A DNA stretch of 64,000 nt, from the NCBI GenBank assembly GCA_012934845.2, contig WNNJ02000570.1:62001-126000 (forward strand), read 5' to 3'. The notes under the pieces are model-generated. The model ran no database searches and was not told the origin of the DNA. It worked only from the letters and a program-made list of their open reading frames with translations. The DNA is from Pomphorhynchus laevis (Eukaryota; Acanthocephala; Palaeacanthocephala; Echinorhynchida; Pomphorhynchidae). Of this stretch, positions 1 to 11,083 are shown piece by piece (position 1 is the stretch's first letter; every line of letters starts with the position of its first letter). The position numbers and the translations under genes were made by a program.

Positions 1-1194
1 ACATTTGGGAATAGGTATGTATATATTCGAATTTCTATAAAAATTTTCTTCGTAATCCAAAGTACGTTTTACAAAAATTATTCCAAATATGTTTACTACC
101 CAAAGTATCGAAATCAAAAGTTATTTGTATCAAGTTGACAAATAATCATTAACGAAACTTTAGCAAGTTTCATAAAACAGATTCTTATATAAATCTGTTA
201 AAATAACTAATATCATTTAATACCCATTTCCTGATCATATGAGATAAGATTCATTTGATTTATATTCCTAGATCTGTGATTTAAAATTGAATGTAGATTC
301 AACGCAAAAGCTGAACCCAGCTGTACACAGCTGGCAGCTTACCAGTGCATTCTTCTTTTTCAGCTCTTCCAGGGATATCTCTTAAAAAAATCAAACCAGC
401 GAGGATTGTCACGGAATTGTTAATTAAATTAGATAAAAAAATTAAATTAATTTAATTTAAATTAAGTAAAATTATTGAAAGTTCTAGAGGTAATCATTGC
501 AAATTATTGCATTTAAGTGTAAAATGTTGAGAATTTATTCGACGCTCTAGCCTAGTGATCTAGCAAATTTTATTTGCTGAGCACTCCGATCAGTAAACTT
601 CGAGTGACTAAAAGAATAAAGTAATAATATAAACATAGTATAGTATAAAAATATCTTATTTATTATATATAATTTAATACGCTACAATATTACATTCTAT
701 AATTTTATAATTTTACAATTTTATATTTATTTTATATAATCTAGGGATATAATCTAAGTGTTTATTCCTTAATATACGCGCAACATTTGCCATTCACCTT
801 TATTAATTTATGAGTAGTTATGATAAAATATATTGCGTAACCATGAAAGTTCTAGATTTTAAGATATTTAAAATGTTGTTCTATTATCTGCAAATTCTGT
901 TGATTATCATATCTTTTTCAGTTCATATTATTCCACTGAGATTGCAATTTGTGGCTCTTAAAAAAACTTTAAAATCAACAGCATCTTTAAAATATTTTCT
1001 TTATTTATTTGTGATTTTTATAGGTTCGAAATTACTAGATTTCGTCATGAAAACTGCCTTAGATGACAAAACAATTAGCGGCGTGTATCTGTAGGTGTGA
1101 TTTAATGTTTGCTTTAAACTTTAATTTTAATTAATGATTTAATTTTGCTTAATTAAAGTTATTGTTAACCAATAATTTTAATGAAGAATAAATG
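1..1194. other. AT-rich region without a recognised gene
   Basis: Long A/T runs dominate. A hydrophobic open frame at 810-1094 has no recognisable motif and is not called. A minus-strand 38-base stretch (343-380) flanked by AG and GTAAGC looks like a possible micro-exon, but nothing else supports it. Confidence 0.5.
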
Positions 1195-1312
1195 GAGAAT
1201 TGCTTTTGGGTCAAATGTAACTTTTTTATTGCGAACCACCCCGAGAATACAAAATACTTTATTTATTATTAGATATTTTGACTGTACTCAGCAGTCCTTT
1301 TCAATTGTAAGA
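1195..1312 (-). repeat. Dispersed repeat R-H, single copy
   Basis: This is the same sequence as both arms of the inverted pair at 32051-32270 and the copy at 42175-42300. Read on the minus strand it contains the stem GACTG/CAGTC followed directly by GAAAT, then an A/T-rich stretch ending in a TGGTTCGC-like block. The family resembles the 3' tails of Penelope-like elements, but no coding part is attached here. Confidence 0.6.
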
Positions 1313-1414
1313 CAATTATAGCAAAAATAACTATTTATTTACAAAAGATATATAAATTGGTAGTTAATTATTGCAATCGTAAATAATTTGGAATTGCGAT
1401 GACAGAAAATTAAG

Positions 1415-1590
1415 GCATTAGCATGTATTTGGCCCCGCTGCTATGTTGGGTCGAGGAATAGGGGCCGAAACCTTATAACATAGCAGTTCCTCTTGATGAG
1501 CTCTAATTCTTGTTATGAAACAACGTCTGTTATTTATTAGTCAATTCATAAAAATGACGTTTACTTTAAATTTGAATTTTTTTAAAGAGT
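1415..1590 (+). repeat. PLE-A tail repeat, solo copy
   Basis: It contains the conserved blocks GCATGTATTTGGCCCC, CTGCTATGTT and AACATAGCAG, then the shared stretch around CAATTCATAAAAATGACG. The same order follows the PLE-A reverse transcriptase on the minus strand at 14594. The two stems GGCCCC/GGGGCC and CTGCTATGTT/AACATAGCAG are both perfect in this copy and interleave as in a pseudoknot. Confidence 0.75.
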
Positions 1591-3671
1591 TTGTGCCGAT
1601 GTCTTTTAATTCTATTTGCTATTAATTCGATTCTTTCTTATTCTTATTTGATTCTTATTTGTTCAATTTTATTTTCTCGTATCATCCAATTAATCGGAAA
1701 ATAATAAATAATTGCTCAAAGAAATAATAGTTATTCATCTATCATAAAAATTTCAACATGCCCAGTTTTCGTATATTTCACAGGATTTTGTTCAGACAAT
1801 AACGATTTATGATGTCTGTGTTAATGTTCTTGATGGTCGGGCGTGATCTACTGCACGGTGATTTCTAACTTCTGATTTAGATAAAAAAATACAATTTATA
1901 GGAATCGCTGATTTAGTTAAAAATTACAATTCATGAAACAATTCATGTTAACAATTACAATTCATCCTCGTTCTAAACAAATTTTTTAATTAAAACTTTA
2001 AACTTTAATTTGAACATAATTATTTAAACAAATTTAAAATAATAAAACTTTATTTTTTAATTTTTTAATAAATTAAAGTTTTTTATTTACAATATATACA
2101 ATCGTAACTTTGTTCTCATTGCTATTTTCAAAAATAATAAAATTTCTTTAGTTCGTTTTAGATAATTTACAAAATCATCCATACCCATCGAAGATATGCG
2201 AATTTTTATTTAGCATTATTTTTGGGTCGATAAATAGGGTCGAAATATGATAGCATAGCAGTTCCTCCTGATGACCTCTAATCCTAATTGTGATACAATG
2301 TCTGTACTTTATTAGTCAATTCATAAAAATGACGTTTATTTTAAATTTTCTGATATTAACTTGATATAAAACCTGATAATAACCTGATAACCTGATATTA
2401 ACTTGAGTTATAAAATCGATAAAATCGTATTATTTATAATTATTATTTATTATTTAATTATTTATTATTTAATTATTTATTATTTAAAATACGTAAATTC
2501 AGTTAGCTGATCTAATAGATGAAGAATTAAGGGATACAGCTATAAGTTGATACATTATTTATTTAATTATTTTTATTTATCTTTATTTTTAATTTATAAA
2601 TAAGCTAATGTACTCATTAAGCTGATCTGAATTGTTTAAAATTAAGTAATTAAAAAATAAAAAATGCATTAAAAATAAATATTCTTACAATATTAGAATG
2701 TCATGGTGTTTAAATGATAAGTTATATTTTTAAGAAATAGATAATTAAAATGATAATATAATTATAATAGAAGATTCACAATATGTCCGTATTCAAAACT
2801 CAGTATCGTAAAACTTACTTGTTCGATCCAACTTATATAAACAGAATTTTTTCTTGATTTATAATAAATCGTTTTTTATTTACAATTAGTGCATACTTAA
2901 GTAAATATCAAATTCTAATGAATATTTAATTAATAATTAGTAAATAATTACAAGAAAATATTAAATTAATTATTAGTAAATATCCTTTAGTAAATATTCA
3001 TTTATTATTGAAGGCATTTCCGACTTTGTCAGTTCTAATTATTATTCCTAACTAATAATTTCATTATAATTAATAACATAAAAAGTGAATTAAATCAAAT
3101 AGAAATAAATGAATCAAATAGAAATAAATCCTTTATTAATATAATTTAATTACTAATAAATAATTATTAATTAATACACAATAATATTAATATCTCTTAA
3201 CTGTTCTTAATAATTAATATTTTATTTTAATTAAATATTTTATTTAATTAATAATATATAATAATTAATACATATTAATTATTTATATATTTAATATTTC
3301 TTATAATAAAAGAAACTGAATGTAACTGAATGTACAGATATGTCACTTTAAAATTTAGATTTTTAGAAAAAAAAATAGATTTTAATTTAAATTTAGATCT
3401 TTATATTTCTCCAAAAAAATCTTTAAATTTGTGATGCTTAGCAACGATTTAAATGAAACGGTTGCCCTAATAATATTACTAAATTATAACATCTACCAAA
3501 ATAATCGGATTCATACTTTTTTGTTGATTTAAACTTTTAATTTAATAGAAATTAGACATTTCAAACACGATTTCACAATATTCTCATTCTAGCCTGATAA
3601 TTTAGAATGTTGATGCTATTTTAATTTTGCCCAAAGAATAGCTTTTCAACTTAAGCATTTCATATATTAAG
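1591..3671. other. AT-rich spacer with a second PLE-A tail
   Basis: A degenerate PLE-A tail lies at about 2205-2350 (+), with the AGCATAGCAG block and the TGATGACCTCTAAT block. The rest is simple A/T-rich sequence with no supported frame. The upstream NAA50 exons would be expected here or further left, but I could not find them. Confidence 0.55.
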
Positions 3672-3930
3672 TCATGTCCAAACGAGCAATGAACAGGCAA
3701 TTAATTTCTATAAGAAATCTGGATTTGAACTTTCTGGGGTTTTGGAAAATTACTACCGTAACTTGGACACAACGAGTGCGTACCTTGTAGTGAAGCTGTT
3801 TCCGGACCGACTTTCTAAACCTTCTTCGAAATATATGCAGTCTATCGAAGAACAAACACAGAATTCTCAATCCGGTTTACCGGTAGTAAAAACACACAAA
3901 TTTTCTCACAAAGCGAAAAGAAAGCATTAG
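3672..3930 (+). CDS. NAA50: NAA50-like N-alpha-acetyltransferase, terminal exon
   Basis: This is the C-terminal exon of a GNAT-fold N-terminal acetyltransferase of the NAA50 (NatE) type, which acetylates the N-terminal methionine of nascent proteins and contributes to sister chromatid cohesion. The exon opens after an AG acceptor with a split codon. It then encodes a stretch reading HVQTSNEQAINFY, followed by KKSGFEL, ENYYRNL and a short AYLVVKLF strand. Human NAA50 carries the matching HVQISNESAIDFY and GFEI blocks in the same order. About 45 further residues, rich in S, K and Q and ending KRKH, form a basic tail before the TAG stop. AATAAA-type polyadenylation signals follow within about 80 bases. 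No upstream exons with the acetyl-CoA binding loop were recognised, so the gene is partial here or a decayed fragment. The assignment rests on remembered family sequence. Confidence 0.75.
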
Positions 3931-4254
3931 AAATTTTAGTTTATTTTGATTGCTGTTGACGAACTCTTGCGTTTTGCGTCTAAATAATTTTATAATAAAG
4001 GACATAATAAAATAAAAGCATTTATTATCTTTTATATAAAAGTATAATATAAATATGGTTTGTTGATCCGGCGCTATCAAATAAAATATCAACAAATAAA
4101 TTATTCTGAATAATTCATTAACCCACTGTCATTTTTCAACGATAGAGAAATTTTTTCATAAAAAAACGAAATAAAGAATTATTTAATCGAAATTATTTAG
4201 ATTTATTAATTATTATAAAAATTAAAATAATAATATATATATAATTAAAAAATA
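3931..4254. other. NAA50 3' flank, AT-rich
   Basis: It holds polyadenylation-like AATAAA motifs around 4000-4020 and otherwise simple A/T-rich DNA up to the 3' end of the next LINE fragment. Confidence 0.45.
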
Positions 4255-4669
4255 TCAAAAAATAATAATGATAAATCAAATGGATGCGGATGTAAATGGT
4301 GGGAAAGGAAAGTTGGGCAGGAAATGTGGATTGTGGTCAAAGCGACAGAGACGTAGGAGAACTCGAACGGCGGAGTTGATGATGCGTTGTAGAGGTAGGA
4401 TGACGGATTTTGGAGATTTGGCGAAAGGGCTGAGGCCGTAATCGATTTTAGGAAAGAGAAACGATGAAAGAAGAAACATACAAGAACGGAAGTCGATAAC
4501 GGGGCCAAGCGATGGGAGAGACGTTTGTATATAAAGAACGACAGTTGAAGGCAGAAATGCCGATATCGTGTATTCGATGGCCAAGTGTATGAGAATAGCT
4601 TAGTATGACATCGGCGTATTGTATGACGTTGAATTTGTGTAGACTGTCTACCATATGCAAAATGCTCAA
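4255..4669 (-). mobile_element. L2-like LINE (family G), 5'-truncated fragment
   Basis: Read on the minus strand, this encodes broken pieces of the reverse transcriptase C-terminal half: a degenerate QYADV active-site block (QYADD in other copies), then HRIHDIGISA and the IINSAVRVLLRL block. All match the better-preserved copy at 50518-52441 (-). Frames change several times, so it is a dead fragment. Confidence 0.7.
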
Positions 4670-4852
4670 ATTGGAAGCTAATTTATGTTAAGAATGCAGA
4701 AGCACAGCCTTCTAACATCAAATCTACTCAATTTGAATGCTCTGACTACGTCAGTTTTGATATTCAATGCACTACAACAGGTTGTACATTGTATACGCAG
4801 GTCAAGGTTACAAAACAGTTAAACAGAGATTTCTCCTTACATCACTTTTTTG

Positions 4853-5141
4853 CTGATCATGTGCTGCTCTTCAAATCAATAGACTGCATAAAGAACTCGA
4901 CGACACTAAGATTTCATTAGACTTCCTTAAATCTGATGTAAATTATATAAAACGAAGCCATTCTACTGCTGCGTCTATTAAGACACACCGAGATATGTCT
5001 AACATAACATTGCAAACTATCTGTAAGCATTCATTTGCTAGGAAAGAGGTATCTCGAAGCGTATTAGCCGCTTTGCACGCCACAAAAGCTAACTCCACCC
5101 CTAATCAGTCTCACAATCTAATAATGAAATTGCACTGGTAA
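4853..5141 (+). other. Unassigned open frame, about 95 codons
   Basis: One frame stays open from TCA at 4853 to a TAA near 5141 in a region otherwise full of stops. The product would be hydrophilic and helical, with blocks such as INRLHKELDD and SLDFLKSDVNYI, consistent with a coiled coil. There is no early ATG and no clear splice border, so it may be an internal exon, a pseudogene or the ORF1 region of a retroelement. I do not recognise the family. Confidence 0.3.
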
Positions 5142-5699
5142 GGGAAATTTGCTCGACTCTAAAATTGCCCATTCCTCTAAATAATAAAATGAAGTTAAGA
5201 CATTTCTCGTCAAAACAGAATGATCTATAAGCGACGGCGGAATAAATCCCGTGGCTTTTAGAATCAATAGACGAAACGACAGTTTCTCAGCTAATTTAAA
5301 GAGCTTATTTAAAGATAGCCTTAAATTTCAGAACATGTTTCTAAACACATACTTGTCTTTCCATGAATAATATATTCAGGTCTCAATCTTCAAATATTAT
5401 CTTCGCCAGTTTATACCCAGTTGAATTGGAGGTATTCACGTTCTTCCAAAGAGTAGCTCGTGTGATTAATTTCAATTCATAAATATCGCAAGAATGTGAA
5501 CAAGAATGCAGGTAGTGTCGTACCCGCATTCTTGTTCACAACCGTGACCAGTCATGTGTATATTTCTTCTGTCACAAATCGTTTAAGTTTTTATTACAAA
5601 CACTTGAGTTTCCCATATAATCCCAGAAATCGTTAAAAAACAGACAAATTTAGCATTCACCTGACAACTAGAAATACTTGACGTTTGTGAACACAAACT
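5142..5699. other. Unassigned spacer with a short hairpin
   Basis: No coding feature was recognised. A 44-base inverted repeat lies at 5496-5539 and is listed separately. Confidence 0.4.
5496..5539. repeat. Short inverted repeat, 14-bp perfect arms
   Basis: GTGAACAAGAATGC at 5496 is repeated as its exact reverse complement ending at 5539, with a loop of about 16 bases that can extend the stem with one mismatch. It is not associated with a gene end. Confidence 0.8.
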
Positions 5700-7565
5700 A
5701 TGGACTAATCAAATCAGCAAACTGAGTCTACGTATTTAATATAATTATAAAATATCAAAATCAATTTATTTATTTTCTATTCGTAAATAAAATAAAAGTA
5801 AAACAATAAAAAATATTAAATAACCAGTAATTGGAGGTACTAATTTAATACGCAATTTTGGACCGCTATTATTAAAACTAATTTATTTTTATATTTTGCT
5901 AGTTGTTCTCTAGCATCTTAAGATACAGAACTGTTTTGCTCAGTACTTGCACCAGATGTCGAATTAGAACAACTTTGCAACAATATTTGGAATATATTGA
6001 ATGTAACCAAATGTTTAATTTACACATTATATTTCTTGTTAATTACTTTCAATTAAATGAAAAAAATATTAATAATACTTGTTTTTTCAAATATTATAAA
6101 AATCAAATCAGCTAACTGAGTCTACGTATTTAATATAATTATAAAATAAACAAAACATAATAATGCTAAATCAAAATTTAATAATTAAATAATAAAATTA
6201 ATAATTGTTTTTAGATTTTCTATAATTTATATCAAGTTAAAATTAAAAAAATTGAAATTTAAAAAGTCATTTTTATGAATTGACTAATAAATAACAGACG
6301 TTGTATCAGAATAAAATTTTTAACAACTTAAACACACACTTAAAAATATACTTTGTATTATAAGAAGATACTAGATAATCAAATTTCTTCAGAGGAAATG
6401 TGTCATTAGCATGTATTGGGCCTCAATGTAATGTTGCGTCGAAGAATAGGGGACGAAACTTGATAGCATAGCAGTTCCTCTTGATGACCTCTAATTCTTA
6501 TAAACGACAAGCTATCTAATTCCACTTTAATTAGACACAATATTAATCAAATCAGCTAATTGAGTCTATGTATTTAATATAATTATAAAATAAACAAAAC
6601 ATAATAATGCTAAATCAAAATTTAATAATTAAATAATAAAATTAATAATTGTTTTTAGATTTTCTATAATTTAAATCAAGTTAAAAAATAAAAATAAAAA
6701 ATAAAATTTAAAATAAACGTCATTTTTATGAATTGACTAATAAATAACAGACGTTGTATCGTAAAAAGGATTAGAGGTCATCAGGAGGAACTGCTATGCT
6801 ATCAGGTTTCTGGTAGCATAGCAGAGGTCATATCAGGCTTTCTGGTAGCATAGCATTTCTGGCAGAGGTCATATTACCGGGAAAACAAAGTCCACAGGTC
6901 AATAATAACATGTCAGTAGAACAAATTAAATCAGCTAACTGAGTCTATGTATTTAATATAATTATAAAATAAGCAAAACATAATAATGCTAAATCAAAGT
7001 TTAATAATTAAATAATAAAATTAATAATTGTTTTTAGATTTTCTATAATTTAAATCAAGTTAAAATAAAAATTGAAATTCAAAATAAACGTCAATTTTTA
7101 TGAATTGACTAATAAATAACAGATGATTTATCAGAATAAGAATTAGAGGATAATAAATATTTTGTTGATTTGTATATTTTACTATTCTTTAATATCCTAA
7201 ATAAATCAGCTAACTGAGTCTACGTATTGTTATATAATTATAAAATAAACAAAACATAATAATGCTAAATCAAAATTTAATAATTCAAAAATAAAATTAA
7301 TAATTGTTTTTAGATTTTCTATAATTTAAATCAAGTTAAAAAAATGAAATTTAAAATAAACGTCATTTTTATGAATTGACTAATAAATAACAGACGTTGT
7401 ATCAGAATAAGAATTAGAGGTCATCAGGAGGAACTGCTATGCTATCAGGTTTCGGTCCCTAACTCCTCTACCCAACATAGCAGCGGGGCCAAATACATGC
7501 TAATGATGTATTTCCTCTGATCAAATTTATATAGTATCTTATTCTAATATAAAGTAATAATACAA
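5700..7565 (-). repeat. Array of PLE-A tail repeats
   Basis: Four to five partial copies of a roughly 330-bp unit lie head to tail, beginning near 5703, 6098, 6545, 6920 and 7200, with an oppositely oriented piece at about 6395-6520. Each complete unit runs from AACTGAGTCTACGTA through an A/T-rich middle and ATGACG-type block to the AGGAGGAACTGCTATG and CATAGCAG blocks. The unit at 7200-7560 is preceded by a short piece matching the end of the PLE-A polymerase frame. That fits the tandem or pseudo-LTR arrangement known for Penelope-like elements. Confidence 0.75.
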
Positions 7566-7856
7566 AGTATATTTATTATACTTTTTATTATATTTTTTAT
7601 TATCCATCCATAAAAATTTTTCGCAAATGATTTTAAATTAGTTTTTAATGATAATTAATTATTATTAATTATTTTTAATAATTAATTATTTTTAATTTTA
7701 ATTACTTTTTAATTGTGTTGATTTATATATTTTACTATTTTCTGCTTGATGGTATTTTTATAGTAACCTAGTTTAAAATATGCATCTATTAAATTATTTA
7801 ATAGATGTAAAATCAAATTAATATATAAAATCAAATTATATATATATATATAATTT

Positions 7857-8490
7857 GATGTTACACCTGCCCTGGGACACCCAATGGTGTACTCATAAAT
7901 AAATCACTGTTTTTCTCAAGAAGGAAAACAGTGATTATGTCTCTTCATGAGGAAAACATAGTGATTTATTTATGAGTAAACCATTGGATGTCCCAGGGCA
8001 GGTGTAACATCAACTTATATTTTATATATTTGTACACTTTCAAGTGTCCCTGTAAAACAGCATTTCTATTAAAAGGATTTTGTGCCTGATGCATGGTTAA
8101 ACTGCAATAAGCACTGCCATGCACAGAGCTTATGCTAAATTCCATCTGATGATTCAGATTAAGGGTAGATCTGTTTTTTGAACTTTAAACACTGTTTAAG
8201 CGTGTGTTAGAGTGCATATGGATGATTATTGAAATCACGGTACTAATGAGCTCCGTAAGAGCGAAACGCGTCTACCGTTGTTGAAGTTTGTCGTAACACA
8301 TAGGATGACTGGTCATACGTAGCGACTTTAATATTGCGAGAATAATTCGGTTCTGTATCTTGGTCTGATGAAGATATATAGAATGCTGCCTGGTGTTTAT
8401 GCCTCTTCACGATGAAAAAATAGTGATTTATTTATGAGTACACCATTGTGTGGTGCAGGACAGGTGTAACCTTACCTGCCCTGGGTGATG
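7857..8490 (+). mobile_element. Retrozyme-like repeat carrying a hammerhead motif
   Basis: The segment opens with an inverted repeat: arms 7857-7914 and 7954-8011 match over about 58 bp with a few differences, enclosing a further 12-bp hairpin. A direct repeat of the right arm returns at 8403-8474, so the stretch 7938-8403 behaves like one unit of about 465 bp with the start of a second. The unit encodes no protein and carries a hammerhead ribozyme motif at 8237-8278. Metazoan retrozymes are short, non-coding, tandem and hammerhead-bearing, and are thought to be mobilised by PLEs. This match is inferred from architecture. Confidence 0.5.
8237..8278 (+). ncRNA. Type I hammerhead ribozyme motif, one core change
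   Basis: All parts occur in order. Stem I is ACGGTA (8237-8242) pairing perfectly with TACCGT (8273-8278). The core is CTAATGA (8243-8249). Stem II is GCTC/GAGC with a five-base loop. GAAA lies at 8263-8266, and stem III is the self-complementary ACGCGT ending in the cleavage triplet GTC at 8270-8272. Short palindromic stem III loops are known in PLE and satellite hammerheads that act as dimers. The core reads CTAATGA where the family has CTGATGA; that G is normally invariant, so this copy is probably inactive or weak. Confidence 0.75.
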
Positions 8491-8744
8491 TATATATATG
8501 TTATATACATTTTGTATATATGACAAAATCCTTGATTAAAAACTAAAGCTTGTAGGCTCTTGGATTACAGTGTGAACCATTCTAATTTTTATATATTTAA
8601 CAGTATTTTTAAATTATTGGGTGAGAAAACCAGCAACGACAGCAATTAAATCGTTTGTTGAAAAAATGGATGATCCGGATAGCACTTTATTAGCTTAATG
8701 AGGCTATACTCATACTATCAAGTAAACAAATTCTTAGAGATGAT

Positions 8745-8865
8745 TTTTATTATATCATAAGGCAGCCATAATGACCGATAGTAGTTCACCCAACTGCTGA
8801 TTTCGTTCGGCTACCATCAGATCATCTAGGAGCAATTATGAAGTCTACTCTGCTTTACGAATTAA
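8745..8865 (+). repeat. Dispersed repeat shared with 19960-20065
   Basis: Both copies contain AAGGCAGCC, GTAGTTCACCC, CGGCTACCATCAGATC and CTAGGAG in the same order. They look like another PLE tail type. This copy is the more degraded one. Confidence 0.6.
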
Positions 8866-9105
8866 TATCTTCTAATTTGTTTATTAACTCTACGGTATTA
8901 GATATATATAAACTTAGATGTTTTAATACCGCTGTGACGTGTCGAATTCAGTTATTTTCAACACTCTTTGTGTACCATTATTACTCATTATCTGTCTTCC
9001 CGGGCAGGGATACACATTCTTGTGCGTTTTAAAAAGATAAAATCTAACTACTCCTGAGTTTTAGCATACTGGATTTTTTGGAGAGTTTATCGACTTATAA
9101 CGTCT
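8866..9105. other. Spacer, no recognised feature
   Basis: A short open frame here has no recognisable motif. Nothing else was seen. Confidence 0.4.
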
Positions 9106-9300
9106 TCAATAAACAGGTTCACAGCGCTTTTTATATGTTCCATAGGATTCGCGTGGATTTATTTCATTTGTATCACGTGTTAACTGTCGTTGAGCATTAA
9201 TTACATAATCTGCTGTTTCCCAGATCACTACTTCGCCGATTTTGACGTCGTTCTTAATAACAATATTGCTATCCCAACGTATTCTAATTCCTTTGTTTTC
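9106..9300 (-). mobile_element. PLE-E: fragment of a Penelope-like polymerase N-terminal region
   Basis: On the minus strand this encodes a stretch with VVIWETADYV and NAQRQLT. This resembles the conserved block (a KPADKGG-like segment followed by VVVW and a RQL motif) that precedes the reverse transcriptase core in a group of PLEs. It is unlike PLE-A, to which it is directly joined. Only this fragment survives. Confidence 0.5.
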
Positions 9301-9990
9301 AAAGAACTTCTCCATAAACATCTTCTCCATAATTAATTTTATCTAATTCAACCTTTATACCCTTTTTATCCATTATAGAACAGTGACTTGTAATAATTGT
9401 TTCTAAACTCAACTCACTACGTTCATATGTTGGATTTACATTTAAATCATTAGAATTAACCTCTTTCATTAGTATATCATAATAAAGCTTTTTGCATATG
9501 AAGACAAAGTTATTACTAGCTTTATCAATAGTTGTTATTATATAGTTATCCTTTAATTTAGTAAGTTCTGTATACATATCTTTATTAATTTTATCTTTCC
9601 TTTTGTAATTGTTTGTTATTTTCATTTTATTTTTAATTTTATCAAATATATAATCTTTCCAAATTTTATCTTAGATATATTCGAGCTTTCACTATTAATC
9701 AGCTTACTAAAGTAATCATTTAAGTTATTATATAACGAACTGTAAATTTTATTTTTGTCGTTGTTGTTATTTAATCTATATTTATACCCTTTTGATAGCA
9801 GCTTTCTTAATTCACAATTTTCAATTAATTCTAGATTATGGGTACATATATGTTCATTTATTTTATCAAAACTAAGACTTTTACAATTGCATTCTGTTTC
9901 CATTATGTTTCTAATATTATCGTTACATATTGATTTTAATTCTTTATTATAATTACAAATTTTTTGTCCTAATGGTGGTAGGAGATTATC
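9301..9990 (-). mobile_element. PLE-A: N-terminal part of the reverse transcriptase
   Basis: The reading order on the minus strand is PPLGQK, a CNCKS zinc-like motif, HICTHNLELIENCELRKLLSKG, then a lysine-rich linker and KLKDNYIITTIDKASNN. The last part matches the polymerase frame at 14594-16152. The 'HxxTxNL..N.KLR.LL.KG' type block is one I associate with Naiad-like PLEs. The copy is broken and ends inside the polymerase, where it meets PLE-E. Confidence 0.7.
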
Positions 9991-10190
9991 AATTTTTATG
10001 AATTGACTAATAGATAAAAAAACTATGTATCAGAATAAGGATTAAAGGTCATTAGGAGGAACTGCTATGCTATCAGCTTACTAAAGTAATCATTTAAGTT
10101 ATTATATAACGAATTGTAAATTTTATTTTTGTCGTTGTTGTTATTTAATCTATATTTATACCCTTTGATAGCAGCTTTCTGAGTGCATAT
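9991..10190. repeat. PLE-A tail piece followed by a duplicated N-terminal stretch
   Basis: 9991-10075 is a tail fragment (GGAGGAACTGCTATGC block). 10076-10190 then repeats, nearly identically, the polymerase N-terminal DNA found at about 9703-9805. Tail followed directly by element body is the junction expected for tandem PLE copies. Confidence 0.65.
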
Positions 10191-11083
10191 AAAAAATAAG
10201 ATATCACACAAATTAACGCGAAAATATTGAGTAGAGTTATTTTAAAAATGAGAGATTTAAGGTTATTAATCAGAACAAAATTGTATTGTAAGAGTGCATT
10301 AGCAAACGATGTAGTAAAGTTGTTAGAAAAATTCTGATTATTGTTTTACAAGGTGTGAAAGATTCTAAAAGCAATCAGTCAAGAATTATAAAATTCAAAT
10401 GAATTTCATGCAAATAAAGCAGTTTATTTTTAAAATGGCAGAAACAGAATTTCGTAAGCTAAATTAGCAGTTATAATTCTAGATACAGAGAGAGTACTTG
10501 ACATAATGTGAAAAGTAATCGCTATCCGGTCGAAAATGAAAAAAAAAAACTTTTTTTTTTAATTTGGATAGTATCATCATAAAAAAACAAAGGAAAAAAT
10601 TATATGTGCTTTGCAAATTTAAACAAATTTATTTTTTGATAACAGAAGCTAACAAAATTAAAAAATAAATTAGTGTTGTTAATCCTTATTTAAAATTCCA
10701 AATTTAGAAATTGATCAAAGTCGGTTATGTTAATATTTTAAAAATAATATCATTATCCAAGTGATAAGACGTGTACCAAACCCTTAGTACTTTTGAAATT
10801 TCTTAAACTACACCAAGACTTGACATAGCATTATGATATGAAAATGTATTTTGATCTATTAATTAACGTTCTTTAAATAATCAGAAAAATTCGGATAAAT
10901 ATAAAGGTGTGGATTCATTTCCTATCAATCAAAAGGAAAGCAGTAATCTTGAGTTAGTTCGAATTACCATTTGTTCGAATTTCATTATCGGCGACTAAGT
11001 GATTTAACAAAATCGTGATTGTCTTTTGAGCACTTTTTGAAAGAGTTACTGAAGGGCGATTAGAATTGCAGGTGATTAAGCAA
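10191..11083. other. Spacer between PLE-A body and endonuclease, nothing recognised
   Basis: Roughly 0.9 kb of A/T-rich DNA without a supported gene or a repeat I could match elsewhere. It separates the PLE-A endonuclease frame from the polymerase N-terminal part on the same strand. Confidence 0.45.

Noticed and set aside
343-380. Minus-strand 38-base micro-exon (ISLEELKKKNAL) with AG acceptor and GTAAGC donor
   Set aside because: The borders look good, but no neighbouring exon or family match was found, so chance cannot be excluded.
810-1094. Hydrophobic open frame of 94 codons
   Set aside because: A/T-rich DNA readily yields F, I, L and Y rich frames; no motif or gene signals.
1490-1545. 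CTTGATGAG with GAAAC and AACGTC in the PLE-A tail as a hammerhead ribozyme
   Set aside because: The boxes are present in this copy, but no stem II can be formed, stem I would need a seven-base gap, and most other copies read GATAC instead of GAAAC.
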